Shown here: positions 9,845 through 19,186 of the stretch, piece by piece
Position numbering within the stretch: the first letter of the stretch is position 1
Layout of the letters: each line of letters begins with the position of its first letter
Assembly (NCBI RefSeq): GCF_001485535.1
Contig: NZ_BCMZ01000001.1
Span: 1,984,001-2,048,000, forward strand
Source: Halobacterium sp. CBA1132
Lineage (GTDB): Archaea; Halobacteriota; Halobacteria; Halobacteriales; Halobacteriaceae
DNA length: 64,000 nucleotides
Direction: 5' to 3'
The notes under the pieces: generated by a model
Seen by the model: the letters and a program-made list of their open reading frames with translations, nothing else
What the model was told of the DNA's origin: nothing
Database searches by the model: none
Translations under genes and position numbers: made by a program

Positions 9845-10554
9845 TGGTCAACCTCCACTTCGACGTAGGTCGGATTCAGGACGCGGATGCCCGCCTCTTC
9901 GGCCTGCTCCTCGATGCGTTCGCGCTTGCGTGCGCCAACCTTCGAGGCGATGCGGGCTGCCTCCGTGTCCGGGTCGATCTGGTCGAGGTCGTCCGCGTTG
10001 TGCACGCGAACTTCCTCGAAGCCGCTGGGGTGCTTGCCGCGGATTGCTTCCGGCGTCCGGAAGCCAGCCTCGACTTTGTCACCCTTGCCCTTCACGCCGC
10101 GGCGCTGCTTGGACAGCGTGCCCTTCGGGCGGCGCCACGACGACGGCGTGCGCTTCTTCTTGTGGTAGTCCTGCCGGTTGAACTGCGGTTTGCCCTCGCG
10201 ACGGCGCTTGTTCAGCAAGCGCTGCTCGTTGTCGCTGAGGTCCGGCGTCTTCTCGGTGAGGCCGCGGGGACGGAGCTCCGTCTCCACTTCCTCCTCGGCT
10301 GCTTCCTCTTCGGGTTCGGCTTCCTCGACTTCGGCTTCGGTCTCCGCTTCGACTTCTAGACCGCCGACGTCGGCTTTGATGCGCGCTGCGAGCGCGTTGC
10401 CGATGCCGGAGACGTCCGCGAGTTCGCTCTGGCTGGCTGCCCGCATGTCCTCGACGGACTCGTAGCCGGCCTCGCGGAGCGCTTCTGCCTTCGAGGGACC
10501 GACGCCCGAGATGTCCTCCAGCGTCTCTGGCGTGTCAGTTTCTTCTTCTGCCAT
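9841..10554 (-). CDS. rpl32e: 50S ribosomal protein L32e (eL32) with N-terminal helix-hairpin-helix domain
   Basis: Archaeal/eukaryotic large-subunit protein, 237 aa. Residues from about 110 to the end are the L32e core ([20 protein letters not shown], then [20 protein letters not shown]). The first 70 residues form a helix-hairpin-helix DNA/RNA-binding domain ([19 protein letters not shown], then [14 protein letters not shown]). A very acidic Glu-rich linker joins the two. The extra HhH domain is known from haloarchaeal L32e and explains the length against about 130 aa in other archaea. Confidence 0.94.
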   Translation of the reverse strand: MAEEETDTPETLEDISGVGPSKAEALREAGYESVEDMRAASQSELADVSGIGNALAARIKADVGGLEVEAETEAEVEEAEPEEEAAEEEVETELRPRGLTEKTPDLSDNEQRLLNKRRREGKPQFNRQDYHKKKRTPSSWRRPKGTLSKQRRGVKGKGDKVEAGFRTPEAIRGKHPSGFEEVRVHNADDLDQIDPDTEAARIASKVGARKRERIEEQAEEAGIRVLNPTYVEVEVDQ

Positions 10555-10557
10555 CTA

Positions 10558-11094
10558 TCAGGCACCTCCCTTCGTGGGTTTCTCGACGATGTACACGCCG
10601 TCCTGGAACACGCGCGTGTCCTTGTCGGTGACGCGCGTCAGCTGTTCGATGTCGGCCGCCGTCTGGCCGACGTCCTCGATACTCGGGCCTCGGAGTGTCA
10701 CTTCTTCGCCGTCCACCGTGACGTCGGTGTCGCCGCGGACGGGCGTCCGTCGCGGCGCCTTCTCGCCGAGGAAGTTCTGGATGACGACTTCCTCGCCCTC
10801 GACTTCCACCTGCATCGGGAAGTGAGAGTAGTGGACTTCGAGCTGGTACTCCCAGCCCTCGGTGACGCCGTGGAACATGTTCTCCACGTGGCTCTCGAAC
10901 GTACCGACCGTCGAGAGCGTCTTCGCGTCGTCGACGTCGCTGGCCACGACGACGGCGTCGTCCTCGACGGAGACGCTGACGTCCGGGTACCAGAGGCGGC
11001 GCGACACGGACCCTTCGGGGCCTTCGACGGTGAGGTCGAGGTGGTCGACCTCCGCCGTCACGTCGTCCGGAATTTCGATTTCGACTCGTGCCAT
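10558..11094 (-). CDS. rpl6: 50S ribosomal protein L6 (uL6)
   Basis: Large-subunit protein of 178 aa near the GTPase centre, made of two similar alpha/beta domains. Seen: the N-terminal EIEIPDDVTAEVDHLDLTVEGPEG, the archaeal-type domain junction HYSHFPMQVEVEGEEVVIQN, and GPSIEDVGQTAADIEQLTRV near the C-terminus. The start at 11094 lies 2 bp after the S8 stop; L32e follows 3 bp downstream. Confidence 0.95.
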   Translation of the reverse strand: MARVEIEIPDDVTAEVDHLDLTVEGPEGSVSRRLWYPDVSVSVEDDAVVVASDVDDAKTLSTVGTFESHVENMFHGVTEGWEYQLEVHYSHFPMQVEVEGEEVVIQNFLGEKAPRRTPVRGDTDVTVDGEEVTLRGPSIEDVGQTAADIEQLTRVTDKDTRVFQDGVYIVEKPTKGGA

Positions 11095-11096
11095 GA

Positions 11097-11489
11097 TTAG
11101 TATACGTACGCGATCACTTGGCCACCGATGCCCTTCTCGCGGGCCTCGTAGTGGCTCATGATGCCGTGGCTCGTCGTGACGACGAGCGCGCCGTAGTCAC
11201 GGGCGGGGAGATAGCGCTTCTCCCACTTCTCGTACCCGTCGGCTGCCACGGAGTACCGTGGGTTCACGGGGCCACACTCGTTGATGGCACCTTTCAGTTC
11301 GACCTCGAACTTGCCGGCCTTCCCGTCGTCGACGAACTCGAAGCCGTCGATATACCCGCGGTCGTAGAAGACCTCGAGGACGGAGCCGACCATGTTGGAG
11401 GCGGGCTCTACTGTGTGCGTGAGGTGCCCGACGCTCTCGGCGTTATCGATGCCGGAGACTGCGTCGGACAGGGGGTCGTTTGCCGTCAT
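11097..11489 (-). CDS. rps8: 30S ribosomal protein S8 (uS8)
   Basis: Small-subunit assembly protein of 130 aa that binds helix 21 of 16S rRNA. The C-terminal signature (LVVTTSHGIMSHYEAREKGI) is intact, as is the N-terminal NDPLSDAVSGIDNAE. The ATG at 11489 is chosen because it is 2 bp after the S14 stop and matches family length; a longer in-frame reading to 11603 would overlap S14. The last residues are AYVY. Confidence 0.95.
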   Translation of the reverse strand: MTANDPLSDAVSGIDNAESVGHLTHTVEPASNMVGSVLEVFYDRGYIDGFEFVDDGKAGKFEVELKGAINECGPVNPRYSVAADGYEKWEKRYLPARDYGALVVTTSHGIMSHYEAREKGIGGQVIAYVY

Positions 11490-11491
11490 TG

Positions 11492-11647
11492 TTAGCTGTA
11501 CTTCTTGAAGCCCATCGAGCGGGCAATCTCCCGGAAGCACTGTCGACAGAGCCAGATGTCGTACTTGCCGACGAGGCCCTGCTTGCGGCCACAGCGCCGG
11601 CACTCGTGTGTCTGGCCCGTCTCTTCTGCTTGTTCGCTCTCGCTCAT
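11492..11647 (-). CDS. rps14: 30S ribosomal protein S14 (uS14), zinc-binding type
   Basis: Very small protein (51 aa). Translation gives an acidic start ([13 protein letters not shown]), then [17 protein letters not shown] and [18 protein letters not shown]. The two Cys pairs (CxxC...CxxC) form the zinc knuckle of the archaeal and C+ bacterial S14. Its start overlaps the L5 stop by 4 bases and S8 begins 2 bp later, exactly where archaeal spc operons place S14. Confidence 0.95.
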   Translation of the reverse strand: MSESEQAEETGQTHECRRCGRKQGLVGKYDIWLCRQCFREIARSMGFKKYS

Positions 11648-12168
11648 TCGTTGACCTCCACGTCGAAGTTCGCTTCGAGGAACGCGACCGCGTCCTCGGG
11701 GTTGAGTCGGTGGTTCGACGGAATCTGTCGGCTGACCTGGTCGCGCTTCGCGACCCGGTAACCCGGGCGCACGAGGTTCACGGTCACGTCGAGGCCGTAG
11801 ATTCCGATGTCGGGGTCGTACTCCTGACTCGGGAAGTCGGTGTGCTCTTCGATACCGAAGCTCACGTTCCCCGTGTCGTCGAACTGGCGTTCGGCCAGGT
11901 CGACTGTGGGGAGCGCGCGGTCGAGGAAGTCGTACGCGTCCTCGCCGCGAAGCGTGACCTTCGCGCCAATCGGGTCGCCCTCGCGGATACCGAACTCGGG
12001 TTCGGTGCGCTTGGCGGTGGTCCGGACCGTCTGCTGGCCCGTGACTTCCTCGAGGATGTTCTCCGCGTTCTGGAGGTCGACACCACCCTGACCGACGCCC
12101 ATGTGGGCGACGACCTTCTCGATGCGCGGCTCGCGCATCTCGTGGAAGTCGGCTTCAGACTCGCTCAT
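11644..12168 (-). CDS. rpl5: 50S ribosomal protein L5 (uL5)
   Basis: 5S rRNA-binding protein of 174 aa. Typical segments are [19 protein letters not shown] at residues 11-29, an [20 protein letters not shown] loop near 50, and [20 protein letters not shown] near the C-terminus. The end ([17 protein letters not shown]) is the archaeal-type helix. Overlaps S4e at its start and S14 at its end, each by four bases. Confidence 0.95.
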   Translation of the reverse strand: MSESEADFHEMREPRIEKVVAHMGVGQGGVDLQNAENILEEVTGQQTVRTTAKRTEPEFGIREGDPIGAKVTLRGEDAYDFLDRALPTVDLAERQFDDTGNVSFGIEEHTDFPSQEYDPDIGIYGLDVTVNLVRPGYRVAKRDQVSRQIPSNHRLNPEDAVAFLEANFDVEVNE

Positions 12169-12884
12169 TCACCATCACCCGGGAGTTCGGCGTCGTCCTC
12201 GACGAACTGCTCGTCGATGACGACGACGTACTCTTCGACCGTCTCGAAGCTCCCGTCTGCGGTCTCCACGTAGACGGTGTTCTGAGCGCTGCCCGGCTGC
12301 ACCGAAATCTCGTCGATGCGGCCGATGTCGCCGGCGTGCTGGCCCGCAACTGCGGTGACCAGCGCGCCCTCACCGTACTCGAAGTGAGCGACGATGTCGT
12401 TGGACTCGTTGTCAACGACGATGGAGTCCTTCCCGCTGTAGACATCCTCGTCGACGAGCAGGTTCGTGCCGTCGTGGAGGTTCAGCTGGGACTTCCCGTC
12501 GGAGACGGTGGTCTTGTCCTCGACCTTGCTGAGCTTGCTGTCCGCCGCATCTGCTTCGATGGGCGTCAGCCCGAGTCGCCCCCCTTCGTCGGGGAAGACA
12601 CGGTAGTGTTCGTCGCGCTCGGGGAACGCCAGGATGTCGAACATCCCGATGGGGCGGTTGACGTCGCCGACCGAGGCACCGTTGACGAGCACGCCGTCGA
12701 TGTTGATGGCGTACTGCGCTTCGCTGGTGTCGTCGACGTAGCCCAGGACGTCCCGGAGCACGACGACGAGCGGTACGCCCGATTCGCCGTGCGGACCGGC
12801 CCCGGCCTTCGCGGTGAACGTCTCCGTCTTCCGCTCGACCGGCCAGGACTTCGGTACCGAGAGTCGCTTCTGGTGGTTCGTCAT
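12165..12884 (-). CDS. rps4e: 30S ribosomal protein S4e (eS4)
   Basis: Archaeal/eukaryotic small-subunit protein of 239 aa. It begins [20 protein letters not shown], then has the S4-type RNA-binding region with VDGASVG-like text ([19 protein letters not shown]), the central beta domain, and a C-terminal KOW-like stretch ([20 protein letters not shown]). The S4e-L5 order after L24 is the archaeal arrangement. Four-base overlaps join it to L24 and L5. Confidence 0.95.
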   Translation of the reverse strand: MTNHQKRLSVPKSWPVERKTETFTAKAGAGPHGESGVPLVVVLRDVLGYVDDTSEAQYAINIDGVLVNGASVGDVNRPIGMFDILAFPERDEHYRVFPDEGGRLGLTPIEADAADSKLSKVEDKTTVSDGKSQLNLHDGTNLLVDEDVYSGKDSIVVDNESNDIVAHFEYGEGALVTAVAGQHAGDIGRIDEISVQPGSAQNTVYVETADGSFETVEEYVVVIDEQFVEDDAELPGDGE

Positions 12885-13237
12885 TCGTTGTCACCTTCGA
12901 GCCGCGCGGCGCGCACGTCGTCTTCGAGGTCGAGTTCGGTGACGCGGAGGTTGCTGGCGTCCATCGGCTTCGGCAGCTCCTCGCCGTCCGCCTTCTCGAC
13001 GGTGACGTCCTCCACGCGAACCGTCTCGTCGCGGAGGTCGACATCGACGACTTCGCCGGTCTCGCCGGCGTCGTCGCCGCGCATCACTTCGACGGTGTCA
13101 CCGACGTTGACGCGAACGCGTCGCTGGTCGTACTCCTCTCGGAGGTCGTCGGACAGCGTCGCGTGCACCTGCTTCTGTCGCTCGTGAAGCGGCGCGCGCT
13201 CCGTGCGGTTTCGCTGTTTGTGTGGTTGTTCGCTCAT
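12881..13237 (-). CDS. rpl24: 50S ribosomal protein L24 (uL24)
   Basis: Assembly-initiator protein of 118 aa. The KOW motif is plain ([20 protein letters not shown], residues about 38-57), preceded by a basic RNA-binding N-terminus ([20 protein letters not shown]). The C-terminal 40 residues are acidic. Starts 3 bp after the L14 stop and overlaps S4e by four bases. Confidence 0.95.
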   Translation of the reverse strand: MSEQPHKQRNRTERAPLHERQKQVHATLSDDLREEYDQRRVRVNVGDTVEVMRGDDAGETGEVVDVDLRDETVRVEDVTVEKADGEELPKPMDASNLRVTELDLEDDVRAARLEGDNE

Positions 13238-13240
13238 GTT

Positions 13241-13639
13241 CTATACAATCATCGTCGCGGTACTCGCGATGGTACCGTACCGTTCCGCCACTTCGCGCGA
13301 AATCGGACCCTTGATCTCGGTCCCGCGAGGCTCACCGAGGTCGTCGATGATGACCGCGGCGTTGTCCTCGAACTTCACGCGCGTGCCGTCGGGCCGTCGG
13401 ATGGGCTTGCGCTGGCGCACGACGACCGCTTCGAGGACCTGGCGACGCATCTCCGGCGTCCCCTTGGTCACCGAGACGGTGATCGTGTCGCCGAGCCCGG
13501 CCTTCGGGTGGCGGTTCTTGGTTCCTTGATACCCTTTGACGCTCGTGATCTTGAGCTCGCGTGCGCCAGTGTTGTCGGCGCAGTTGATGAGCGAGCCCTT
13601 CTCCAGGCCCTGCGTGACGTCTGCCTTGATGGCTTCCAT
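13241..13639 (-). CDS. rpl14: 50S ribosomal protein L14 (uL14)
   Basis: Large-subunit protein of 132 aa at the subunit interface. The conserved [20 protein letters not shown] near residues 20-39 and the C-terminal [22 protein letters not shown] identify it. Its start codon shares one base with the S17 stop. The gene is of normal length, with no oddity seen. Confidence 0.95.
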   Translation of the reverse strand: MEAIKADVTQGLEKGSLINCADNTGARELKITSVKGYQGTKNRHPKAGLGDTITVSVTKGTPEMRRQVLEAVVVRQRKPIRRPDGTRVKFEDNAAVIIDDLGEPRGTEIKGPISREVAERYGTIASTATMIV

Positions 13640-13968
13640 CAGGCGTCACCTCCGTCGGTGACTTCGACGACCACGTGGGATTTGGTCTTCGAGAGCGGTC
13701 GGGTTTCTGCGATACTGACCGTGTCGCCAACCTCAACGTCGAGGCAGTCCGGCTGGTGAGCCGGGACGCGCGACCGCCGCTTCATGTAGCGGTCGTACTT
13801 CGGCACGAATACGTCGTATTCGCGCTCGACGACGATGGTCTTGTCCATGTCGGTGGAAGCCACTTCGCCCTCGAGAATCTGACCGCGCACGGACAGCGAT
13901 CCGTGGAACGGGCAGTCCTCGTGGGAGCACGTGCCTTCCGGTTCTGTTACGTTCAGTCCTATCGCCAT
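13639..13968 (-). CDS. rps17: 30S ribosomal protein S17 (uS17)
   Basis: Primary 16S rRNA-binding protein of 109 aa. The archaeal N-terminus carries [10 protein letters not shown] (residues 14-23), a short Cys/His motif, then the OB-fold with the signature [20 protein letters not shown]. The C-terminus has [20 protein letters not shown] as in other S17 proteins. The start overlaps the end of the RNase P gene by 10 bases. Confidence 0.95.
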   Translation of the reverse strand: MAIGLNVTEPEGTCSHEDCPFHGSLSVRGQILEGEVASTDMDKTIVVEREYDVFVPKYDRYMKRRSRVPAHQPDCLDVEVGDTVSIAETRPLSKTKSHVVVEVTDGGDA

Positions 13969-14348
13969 TTCGAATCAACTCCGGTTTCGGAGCGTGTAGC
14001 GGGTCGTGAGAGCAACGCGACCCCATCCACCGTAACGTAGGCCGCGCCCTCGCCAGTGGTTTGGCTCTCGCCACCTGCAGGTTGAGACGCGGTCCCGGCG
14101 TCCTTCGCGGACGCCGCAGCTTCATCTGTGAGTCGGAACTCGAATGTAGCCCCCCGCTTGGGGACCTGTTTGACGCCCGAGGCTTTCTCCGAGGAGCGTG
14201 GCTCCTCGCTGTCGAAGACGAGCGTCCGCATCGTCTCGCGGACGATCTCGCCCTCGATGCCGACCCGTGACGGGTCGGTGGACTCGACGACCCGCGCGTG
14301 CAGGCCGACGAGTTCGTGTCGAGGCAGTGTCTCGGGCGTCACCGTCAT
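13959..14348 (-). CDS. rnp1: Ribonuclease P protein component 1 (Rpp29/Pop4 homologue)
   Basis: Protein subunit of archaeal RNase P (129 aa) that helps the catalytic RNA cleave pre-tRNA leaders. Typical are the N-terminal [19 protein letters not shown] and the Sm-like barrel with [19 protein letters not shown]. Its place between L29 and S17 is conserved in archaea. A low-complexity Ala/Ser/Gly/Thr stretch of about 28 residues (around 75-103) is inserted before the last strands and makes it longer than the usual 90-100 aa. Confidence 0.9.
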   Translation of the reverse strand: MTVTPETLPRHELVGLHARVVESTDPSRVGIEGEIVRETMRTLVFDSEEPRSSEKASGVKQVPKRGATFEFRLTDEAAASAKDAGTASQPAGGESQTTGEGAAYVTVDGVALLSRPATRSETGVDSKWR

Positions 14349-14349
14349 T

Positions 14350-14574
14350 TTACTCGCTCTCCGCTTCCGCTTCGAGGTCGCCTTCCTCGCGCTGAATCGT
14401 CTTGATTCGCGCGACCGTGCGACGGAGTTCGCCGATGCGGCCCGGGTTGTCCGGGGCGCCGCCAGCGGCCTTCACGGCCTTGGCGTTCAGCAGCTCCGTC
14501 TCGATTTCTTCCAGCTCTGCGTCCCGTTCCGCGGGGGTCATGTCCCGAATCTCTTCGGTGTGGAGAATCGCCAT
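14350..14574 (-). CDS. rpl29: 50S ribosomal protein L29 (uL29)
   Basis: Small two-helix protein of 74 aa near the nascent-chain exit. The pattern [25 protein letters not shown] and the C-terminal helix [19 protein letters not shown] fit the family. The tail is acidic ([10 protein letters not shown]). Overlaps the S3 stop by one base and ends 1 bp before the RNase P subunit starts. Confidence 0.94.
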   Translation of the reverse strand: MAILHTEEIRDMTPAERDAELEEIETELLNAKAVKAAGGAPDNPGRIGELRRTVARIKTIQREEGDLEAEAESE

Positions 14575-15533
14575 TATTCCTCACCCTCCTCGGAATCGGA
14601 CTCGTCTTCGTCGGCTTCCATCTCCTCGAGGAGTTCCTCGGCGGTCTCCTCGGCCTCGCTGTCGACCTCGTCGAACTCTTCGACGTCCTCGGCGAGTTCG
14701 TCGAGGTCCTCCTCGACGTCACCGTCGGCGTCCGGCGGCGAGGTCGGCGACGAGCCTTCCTCGGCGTCGAGGTCTTCCTCGACGATTTCCTCGACTGCAG
14801 CCTCGTCGGCCGCGTCGGTCTCCGCCGCGTCCTCGGGCGCCTCGCCCTCGGCCTCGGCGTCTTCGCCTTCGCCTTCGAGGAGCTCTTCGAGTTCCTCGCC
14901 GGCTTCCTCCTCGTCGACGACGAGGTCCTCGATGTCCGCGTCCTCCTGGATCTCGAAGTCGTCGGGGAGCTTCGCGTTCGGCGGGATGATCTTGACGCTG
15001 ACACCGATGGTGCCGAGCTTCATCACCGCGACGCCCTTGCCGTGGTCGACGATCTCCTCGGCGGGCTCGCCGTTGTGCTTGATGTAGCCGCGGTTGAACT
15101 TCTCGACGCGGCCGCGGTTGCCGGTGACCTTCCCGCTGAGGACGATTTCGGCGCCGAGTGCGCCGGCGTCCATGATGCGGTCGATGGTCGTGTGTCCGGC
15201 CTTCCGGAAGTACCAGCCGCGTTCGAGCGCGTTCGCGAGGCGGTCCGCGACGATCTGTGCGTTGAGGTCCGGTTCGTCGACCTCCTGCACGTCGATCTGC
15301 GGGTCCTCGAGGTCGAAGCGCTCCTCGAGCTGCGTTGTGATCTTCCGGATGTTCTTCCCGCCCTTGCCGATGACCATCCCGGGCTTCTCGGCCTTGAGGA
15401 CGATCTGCATGCCCATCGGGGTGGGAGCGAGTTCCATGCCGCCGTAGCCGGCGCGAGCCAGCTCTTCGGCGAAGAACTCGTCGATTTGGGAGCGCTGGAG
15501 GCCCTGCTCGATGAACTCCATCTCGTCGGCCAT
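14574..15533 (-). CDS. rps3: 30S ribosomal protein S3 (uS3) with long acidic tail
   Basis: mRNA-entry-channel protein, 319 aa. Residues 1-205 are the normal archaeal S3: KH domain with [16 protein letters not shown] (residues about 51-66), RTAGH-like [14 protein letters not shown], and the C-terminal [19 protein letters not shown]. Residues about 206-319 are an almost purely Asp/Glu/Ala/Ser tail with hardly any basic residue. Haloarchaeal S3 proteins commonly carry acidic tails, but this one is long. One-base overlaps join it to L22 and L29. Confidence 0.95.
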   Translation of the reverse strand: MADEMEFIEQGLQRSQIDEFFAEELARAGYGGMELAPTPMGMQIVLKAEKPGMVIGKGGKNIRKITTQLEERFDLEDPQIDVQEVDEPDLNAQIVADRLANALERGWYFRKAGHTTIDRIMDAGALGAEIVLSGKVTGNRGRVEKFNRGYIKHNGEPAEEIVDHGKGVAVMKLGTIGVSVKIIPPNAKLPDDFEIQEDADIEDLVVDEEEAGEELEELLEGEGEDAEAEGEAPEDAAETDAADEAAVEEIVEEDLDAEEGSSPTSPPDADGDVEEDLDELAEDVEEFDEVDSEAEETAEELLEEMEADEDESDSEEGEE

Positions 15534-16009
15534 TATGCGCTCACCTCCTCGGCGTCGGGTTCGGCGACCACGAGTTCGACGTCACAGAGGGTCGTGTTCC
15601 ACGGGTCCGCCTTCCCCATCGCGCGGGGTTTGCGGCCGCGGCTCTCGTCGACCTTGTGGGGTGCGACGTGTTCGATGACCATCTGGTCGGCGTCGAAGCC
15701 CTGCTGGTCGGCGTTGTTCGCCACGTTGTCGAGGAGCTTCTGGAAGTCCTTCGAGGCCTTCTCCGGGTACCGTCCGGCGTCCCAGCCTTCGATGTCGTTC
15801 CGGTGACCGACGCCGCTGTTGTGCTGCTTGAACGGCACGGACTGCTCCTCGTTGATGACGGCGTCGAGGTACTCGTGTGCCTCGGCGACCGTCTTGCCCT
15901 TGATTTCGCGGGCGATGGCTTTGCTGTGCTTCAGGCTGATGGAACGCTCTCGGAGCATCGCTTTCGCGGTGGTCTCCGGGTCCGTGTCCACGCTGTAGCT
16001 GATTCCCAT
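15533..16009 (-). CDS. rpl22: 50S ribosomal protein L22 (uL22)
   Basis: Large-subunit protein of 158 aa lining the peptide exit tunnel. Seen: AMLRERSISLKHSKAIAREI near residues 18-37, the archaeal insertion with HNSGVGHRNDIEGWDAGRYP, and the tunnel-loop region HKVDESRGRKPRAMGKADPW. The start follows the S19 stop by 3 bp. Confidence 0.95.
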   Translation of the reverse strand: MGISYSVDTDPETTAKAMLRERSISLKHSKAIAREIKGKTVAEAHEYLDAVINEEQSVPFKQHNSGVGHRNDIEGWDAGRYPEKASKDFQKLLDNVANNADQQGFDADQMVIEHVAPHKVDESRGRKPRAMGKADPWNTTLCDVELVVAEPDAEEVSA

Positions 16010-16012
16010 GGG

Positions 16013-16435
16013 TTATTTGAGCGGCACGAACTTCGAGGAGCGGGTCGCGCCGATGCCCGCCTGCCCGTGTTCGACCGACGTCCGGGTGAGCTGGAACTCG
16101 CCGAGGTAGTGCCCGAGCATCTCGGGCTGAATCTCGACGCGCTCGAACTCCTGTCCGGTGTACACTGCGAACGTCAGCCCGATGAACTCCGGCAGCACCG
16201 GCATGTCGCGCAGGTGCGTGCGGATGGGGTTGTTTGCCGTCTCTTCGGGCTTCGATTCGCGGGCTTCTTCGAGCACCTTCTGGTGTTCGTCGGAGAGCCC
16301 ACGGGTGATGGTTCGCCGCTGGCGTGCGGGGAGCAGTTCCGCGACTTCGTCCAGACTCATCTCCTGGAGTTCGTCGAGGTCGTAGCCGCGGTAGGTGAAC
16401 TCACCCTCGCGGCCGGTTCGGTATTCCGTACTCAT
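16013..16435 (-). CDS. rps19: 30S ribosomal protein S19 (uS19)
   Basis: Small-subunit head protein of 140 aa that binds with S13. The conserved core includes [20 protein letters not shown], the [20 protein letters not shown] motif and [20 protein letters not shown]. An N-terminal archaeal extension ([18 protein letters not shown]) precedes it. Starts 2 bp after the L2 stop. Confidence 0.95.
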   Translation of the reverse strand: MSTEYRTGREGEFTYRGYDLDELQEMSLDEVAELLPARQRRTITRGLSDEHQKVLEEARESKPEETANNPIRTHLRDMPVLPEFIGLTFAVYTGQEFERVEIQPEMLGHYLGEFQLTRTSVEHGQAGIGATRSSKFVPLK

Positions 16436-16437
16436 GG

Positions 16438-17160
16438 TTACTTGTTGCCTCCGCGGCCGGTGCGTTTGGAGGCGATGTCGCCGACTTTCCGGCCCGGCGG
16501 CGCGTTACGGGAGACGCTCTTCGGTCGGCCGGGGTGCTGGCGGCCACCGCCACCGAACGGGTGGTCGACGGCGTTCATCGCAACACCACGGACGATGGGC
16601 CACTTGCCGCCGCGGGTCTTCATCTTGTGGTGTTTGTTGCCTGCCTTCACGAACGGCTTGTCCGTGCGACCGCCACCGGCGACGACGCCGATGGTGGCAC
16701 GACAATCCGGGGAGAGGCGCTTGACTTCGCCGCTGGGCAGCTGCACGACGGCGGCGTCGCGCTCGTGCGTGACGAGGTCGGCGTTGACCCCGCTCGCGCG
16801 AGCGAACTTGCCGCCGTCGCCAGGCTGACTCTCGACGTTACAGATGGGCACGCCCTCGGGAATCTCGCCGAGCGGCAGCGTGTTGCCCTCCTCGATGGAC
16901 GCCGAGATACCGACTTCGAGGGTGTCGCCGACTGCGACGCCCTCGCTGGCGAGCACGAGGCGCTGGTCGCCGTCCTCGAACTCGACGTTCGCGACCGGCG
17001 CGCTGCGAGCGGGGTCGTGTTCGATGTCCACGACTTCGCCCGAGAGCACGTCGGTGTCCTCGGTCTTACGGTGCGAGAGCTCTGCTTTGTACCGGTGGGA
17101 CGGCGCGCGGAACGTCGACGTACCGCGGCCGCGCCGTTGGCCTTGAATTCTTCGTCCCAT
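16438..17160 (-). CDS. rpl2: 50S ribosomal protein L2 (uL2)
   Basis: Highly conserved peptidyl-transferase-centre protein of 240 aa. It starts [20 protein letters not shown] and contains the key C-terminal stretch [20 protein letters not shown], whose His is important for activity in the family. The last residues ([17 protein letters not shown]) are basic. Starts 2 bp after the L23 stop. Confidence 0.96.
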   Translation of the reverse strand: MGRRIQGQRRGRGTSTFRAPSHRYKAELSHRKTEDTDVLSGEVVDIEHDPARSAPVANVEFEDGDQRLVLASEGVAVGDTLEVGISASIEEGNTLPLGEIPEGVPICNVESQPGDGGKFARASGVNADLVTHERDAAVVQLPSGEVKRLSPDCRATIGVVAGGGRTDKPFVKAGNKHHKMKTRGGKWPIVRGVAMNAVDHPFGGGGRQHPGRPKSVSRNAPPGRKVGDIASKRTGRGGNK

Positions 17161-17162
17161 GT

Positions 17163-17417
17163 TCAGAACACCCCGATGCGGGAGGCGACATCCTGCGCGT
17201 CGTCGTCCTCCGAGAGGGTGACGGTCGCCTTCTTCTCGGCTTCCGGCGTGATCTGTGTGTTCACGTTCGTGACCGTCACTTCGTACTGCGCTTCGATGGC
17301 GTCACGAATCTCGGGTTTGGCGGCGTCGATGTCGACGACGAACTGGAGCTTGTTTCCGAAGTCCATCTCGTCCATCGCCTTCTCGGTCACGATGGGGTAG
17401 TCGATGATGCCGCTCAT
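17163..17417 (-). CDS. rpl23: 50S ribosomal protein L23 (uL23)
   Basis: Exit-site protein of 84 aa that docks SRP and other nascent-chain factors. The N-terminal [20 protein letters not shown] and the helix [20 protein letters not shown] identify it; the compact archaeal form lacks the bacterial tunnel loop. Overlaps the end of L4 by four bases. Confidence 0.94.
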   Translation of the reverse strand: MSGIIDYPIVTEKAMDEMDFGNKLQFVVDIDAAKPEIRDAIEAQYEVTVTNVNTQITPEAEKKATVTLSEDDDAQDVASRIGVF

Positions 17418-18166
17418 CGGTCGGCCACCTCCTCGACGGCGCTCTCCGTCCAGAGCGTGAGTCGGCCGGGCTCGGCGCCCGGAGCGAGGTCCTCTGCGTT
17501 GACTTCGCGGCCCGTCGCGACGTCGACACCAGCGAGGTTCCGTGCCGCCTTCGACGGCCCGGCTTCGCTGGAGGTCACGACCAGCAGCGACGAGGGCTCC
17601 TGGTACTTCCGGCCGCGGAGTGTCCCCTGGCCGGCGCGGACGTTGCGTCCGTCGTCGGCGCGCTCGACGTCCGTGTGGACGCCGACCGCTTCGAGGAACG
17701 CCACGACTTCCTGCGTCTTCACGAGGTCCTCGAAGTCGTCGCTGACGACCAGCGGGAGCTCGGTGTCGTCGTCGAACGCGTGACCGCGCTCGGCGACAAC
17801 GTCGGTGTCCGTGGTCGCCGCGATGGCGCTCCGAACGGCCGCCTTCCGCTCCTTGTCGTTGACGTCGAGGCCGGGGTCTTTCTCGGCTTTCGGCGGGTGC
17901 GCTTTGCGACCGCCGACGGTCTGCGGGACGCGCGCGCCACGGCCTTCCGTCTTCGGGACGTGAGCCATGCCGCGTCCGCTACCGTGGGACTCGGCGGAAG
18001 TGCGCAGGCCCGCGTACTCGTCGGAGCCGTGCTTCTGGGTTCGGTTGGCCTGAGCGGCGAGGACGGCACGCTTGACGAGGTCTGGTCGGACGGGTTCCGA
18101 GAACACGTCCGGCAGGTCGAGCGTTCCGGCGTCGTCGCCGTTCAGGTCGCGTACAGTTGCCTGCAT
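17414..18166 (-). CDS. rpl4: 50S ribosomal protein L4 (uL4)
   Basis: Large-subunit protein of 250 aa that reaches into the exit tunnel. The archaeal L4e type is clear from DLPDVFSEPVRPDLVKRAVL at residues 18-37, the tunnel-loop region with ESHGSGRGMAHVPKTEGRGA, and the C-terminal NLAGVDVATGREVNAEDLAP. Starts 2 bp after the L3 stop. Confidence 0.95.
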   Translation of the reverse strand: MQATVRDLNGDDAGTLDLPDVFSEPVRPDLVKRAVLAAQANRTQKHGSDEYAGLRTSAESHGSGRGMAHVPKTEGRGARVPQTVGGRKAHPPKAEKDPGLDVNDKERKAAVRSAIAATTDTDVVAERGHAFDDDTELPLVVSDDFEDLVKTQEVVAFLEAVGVHTDVERADDGRNVRAGQGTLRGRKYQEPSSLLVVTSSEAGPSKAARNLAGVDVATGREVNAEDLAPGAEPGRLTLWTESAVEEVADR

Positions 18167-18168
18167 AG

Positions 18169-19182
18169 TTATCCTTGGTTAGATTCGGTGCTCACGTAGC
18201 GCACCTCGGGGTCGAGGCGCGGCGACTCGCTCGGCCGGACGGCCGGGCGGAATCGCACGAGGCGCTGCTCCGGACCGGGCACCGAGCCCTTCACGAGCGT
18301 GTAGTTGCCGTCGACTTCGCCGTAGTTCGGGAAGCCGCCGGCCGCACTCACGGCCTCGTCGTCGCCGTCACCGAAGTCGATGACGCGCTTGTTGAGTTCG
18401 GTGCGCTGGTGGTAGCCTGTCTGCCCGAGCTGCGGAACCGTCGAACGGACACGAGACGGATTCCACGGGCCGAGGTTCCCGATGCGGCGCCGCCAGCCCT
18501 GGCGAGCGTGCTTGCCTTTCCGCTTCTGCACGCCCCAGCGCTTGACGGGGCCTTGGGTACCCTTGCCCTTCGTGACGCCGGCGACGTCGGTGAACTCGCC
18601 GGCACGGAAGACGTCGCCGAACTCGTGTTCGCCGCCGTCGTCGAGGAGGTCCGCTGCGAAGTCGACGCGCTCCTGGAGGGAGCCGCCGCCGACGCGCGTC
18701 TCCATGATGTCGGGCTGTTTCTTCGGAACGCTCGAGAGTTCGCCGGGAACCGTGTGGGTGACCACACGGACGTCGGCGATGTCTTCGGATTCGAGCGCTT
18801 CGGTCAATTCGTCTGTCTCTCCGCCCGTTTCCGGGACGGAGAGCGCGCGGTCGAGAGACTCGTGGGTGTCGTCGGCCCAGACTTCCGTGAGCGGCTTCTT
18901 GCCGTACGGCGTGTCTTCGTAGAGGCGGACGGCCGCCGCCCGCATGGGCGGCGTTTCGACGACGGTGACGGGCACGGTCGTCTCCATGCCCTCCGTCGGC
19001 GCGTTCGCCTTGTCGTCGACGAGGACGACGTGGGTCATGCCGGCTTTGTAGCCAGCGAAGCCCTGAAGGCCAACTTGGCCGTCGTTGTCGGGCCACGAGT
19101 TGAAGCGCGGTACTTCACTCTCCGCGCGCTTGCGGGGACTGAACCCCATCGAGCCTTTGCGTGGTCGGTTTGGCTGTGGCAT
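18169..19182 (-). CDS. rpl3: 50S ribosomal protein L3 (uL3)
   Basis: Early assembly protein of 337 aa, archaeal/eukaryotic long form. It starts PQPNRPRKGSMGFSPRKRAE and contains the L3 signature FTDVAGVTKGKGTQGPVKRW near residue 200. The HQRTELNKRVIDFG segment and the loop toward the peptidyl transferase centre (GQTGYHQRTELNKRVI) are present. The start is 4 bp after the methylase stop, giving a continuous operon. Confidence 0.95.
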   Translation of the reverse strand: MPQPNRPRKGSMGFSPRKRAESEVPRFNSWPDNDGQVGLQGFAGYKAGMTHVVLVDDKANAPTEGMETTVPVTVVETPPMRAAAVRLYEDTPYGKKPLTEVWADDTHESLDRALSVPETGGETDELTEALESEDIADVRVVTHTVPGELSSVPKKQPDIMETRVGGGSLQERVDFAADLLDDGGEHEFGDVFRAGEFTDVAGVTKGKGTQGPVKRWGVQKRKGKHARQGWRRRIGNLGPWNPSRVRSTVPQLGQTGYHQRTELNKRVIDFGDGDDEAVSAAGGFPNYGEVDGNYTLVKGSVPGPEQRLVRFRPAVRPSESPRLDPEVRYVSTESNQG

Positions 19183-19186
19183 CGTA

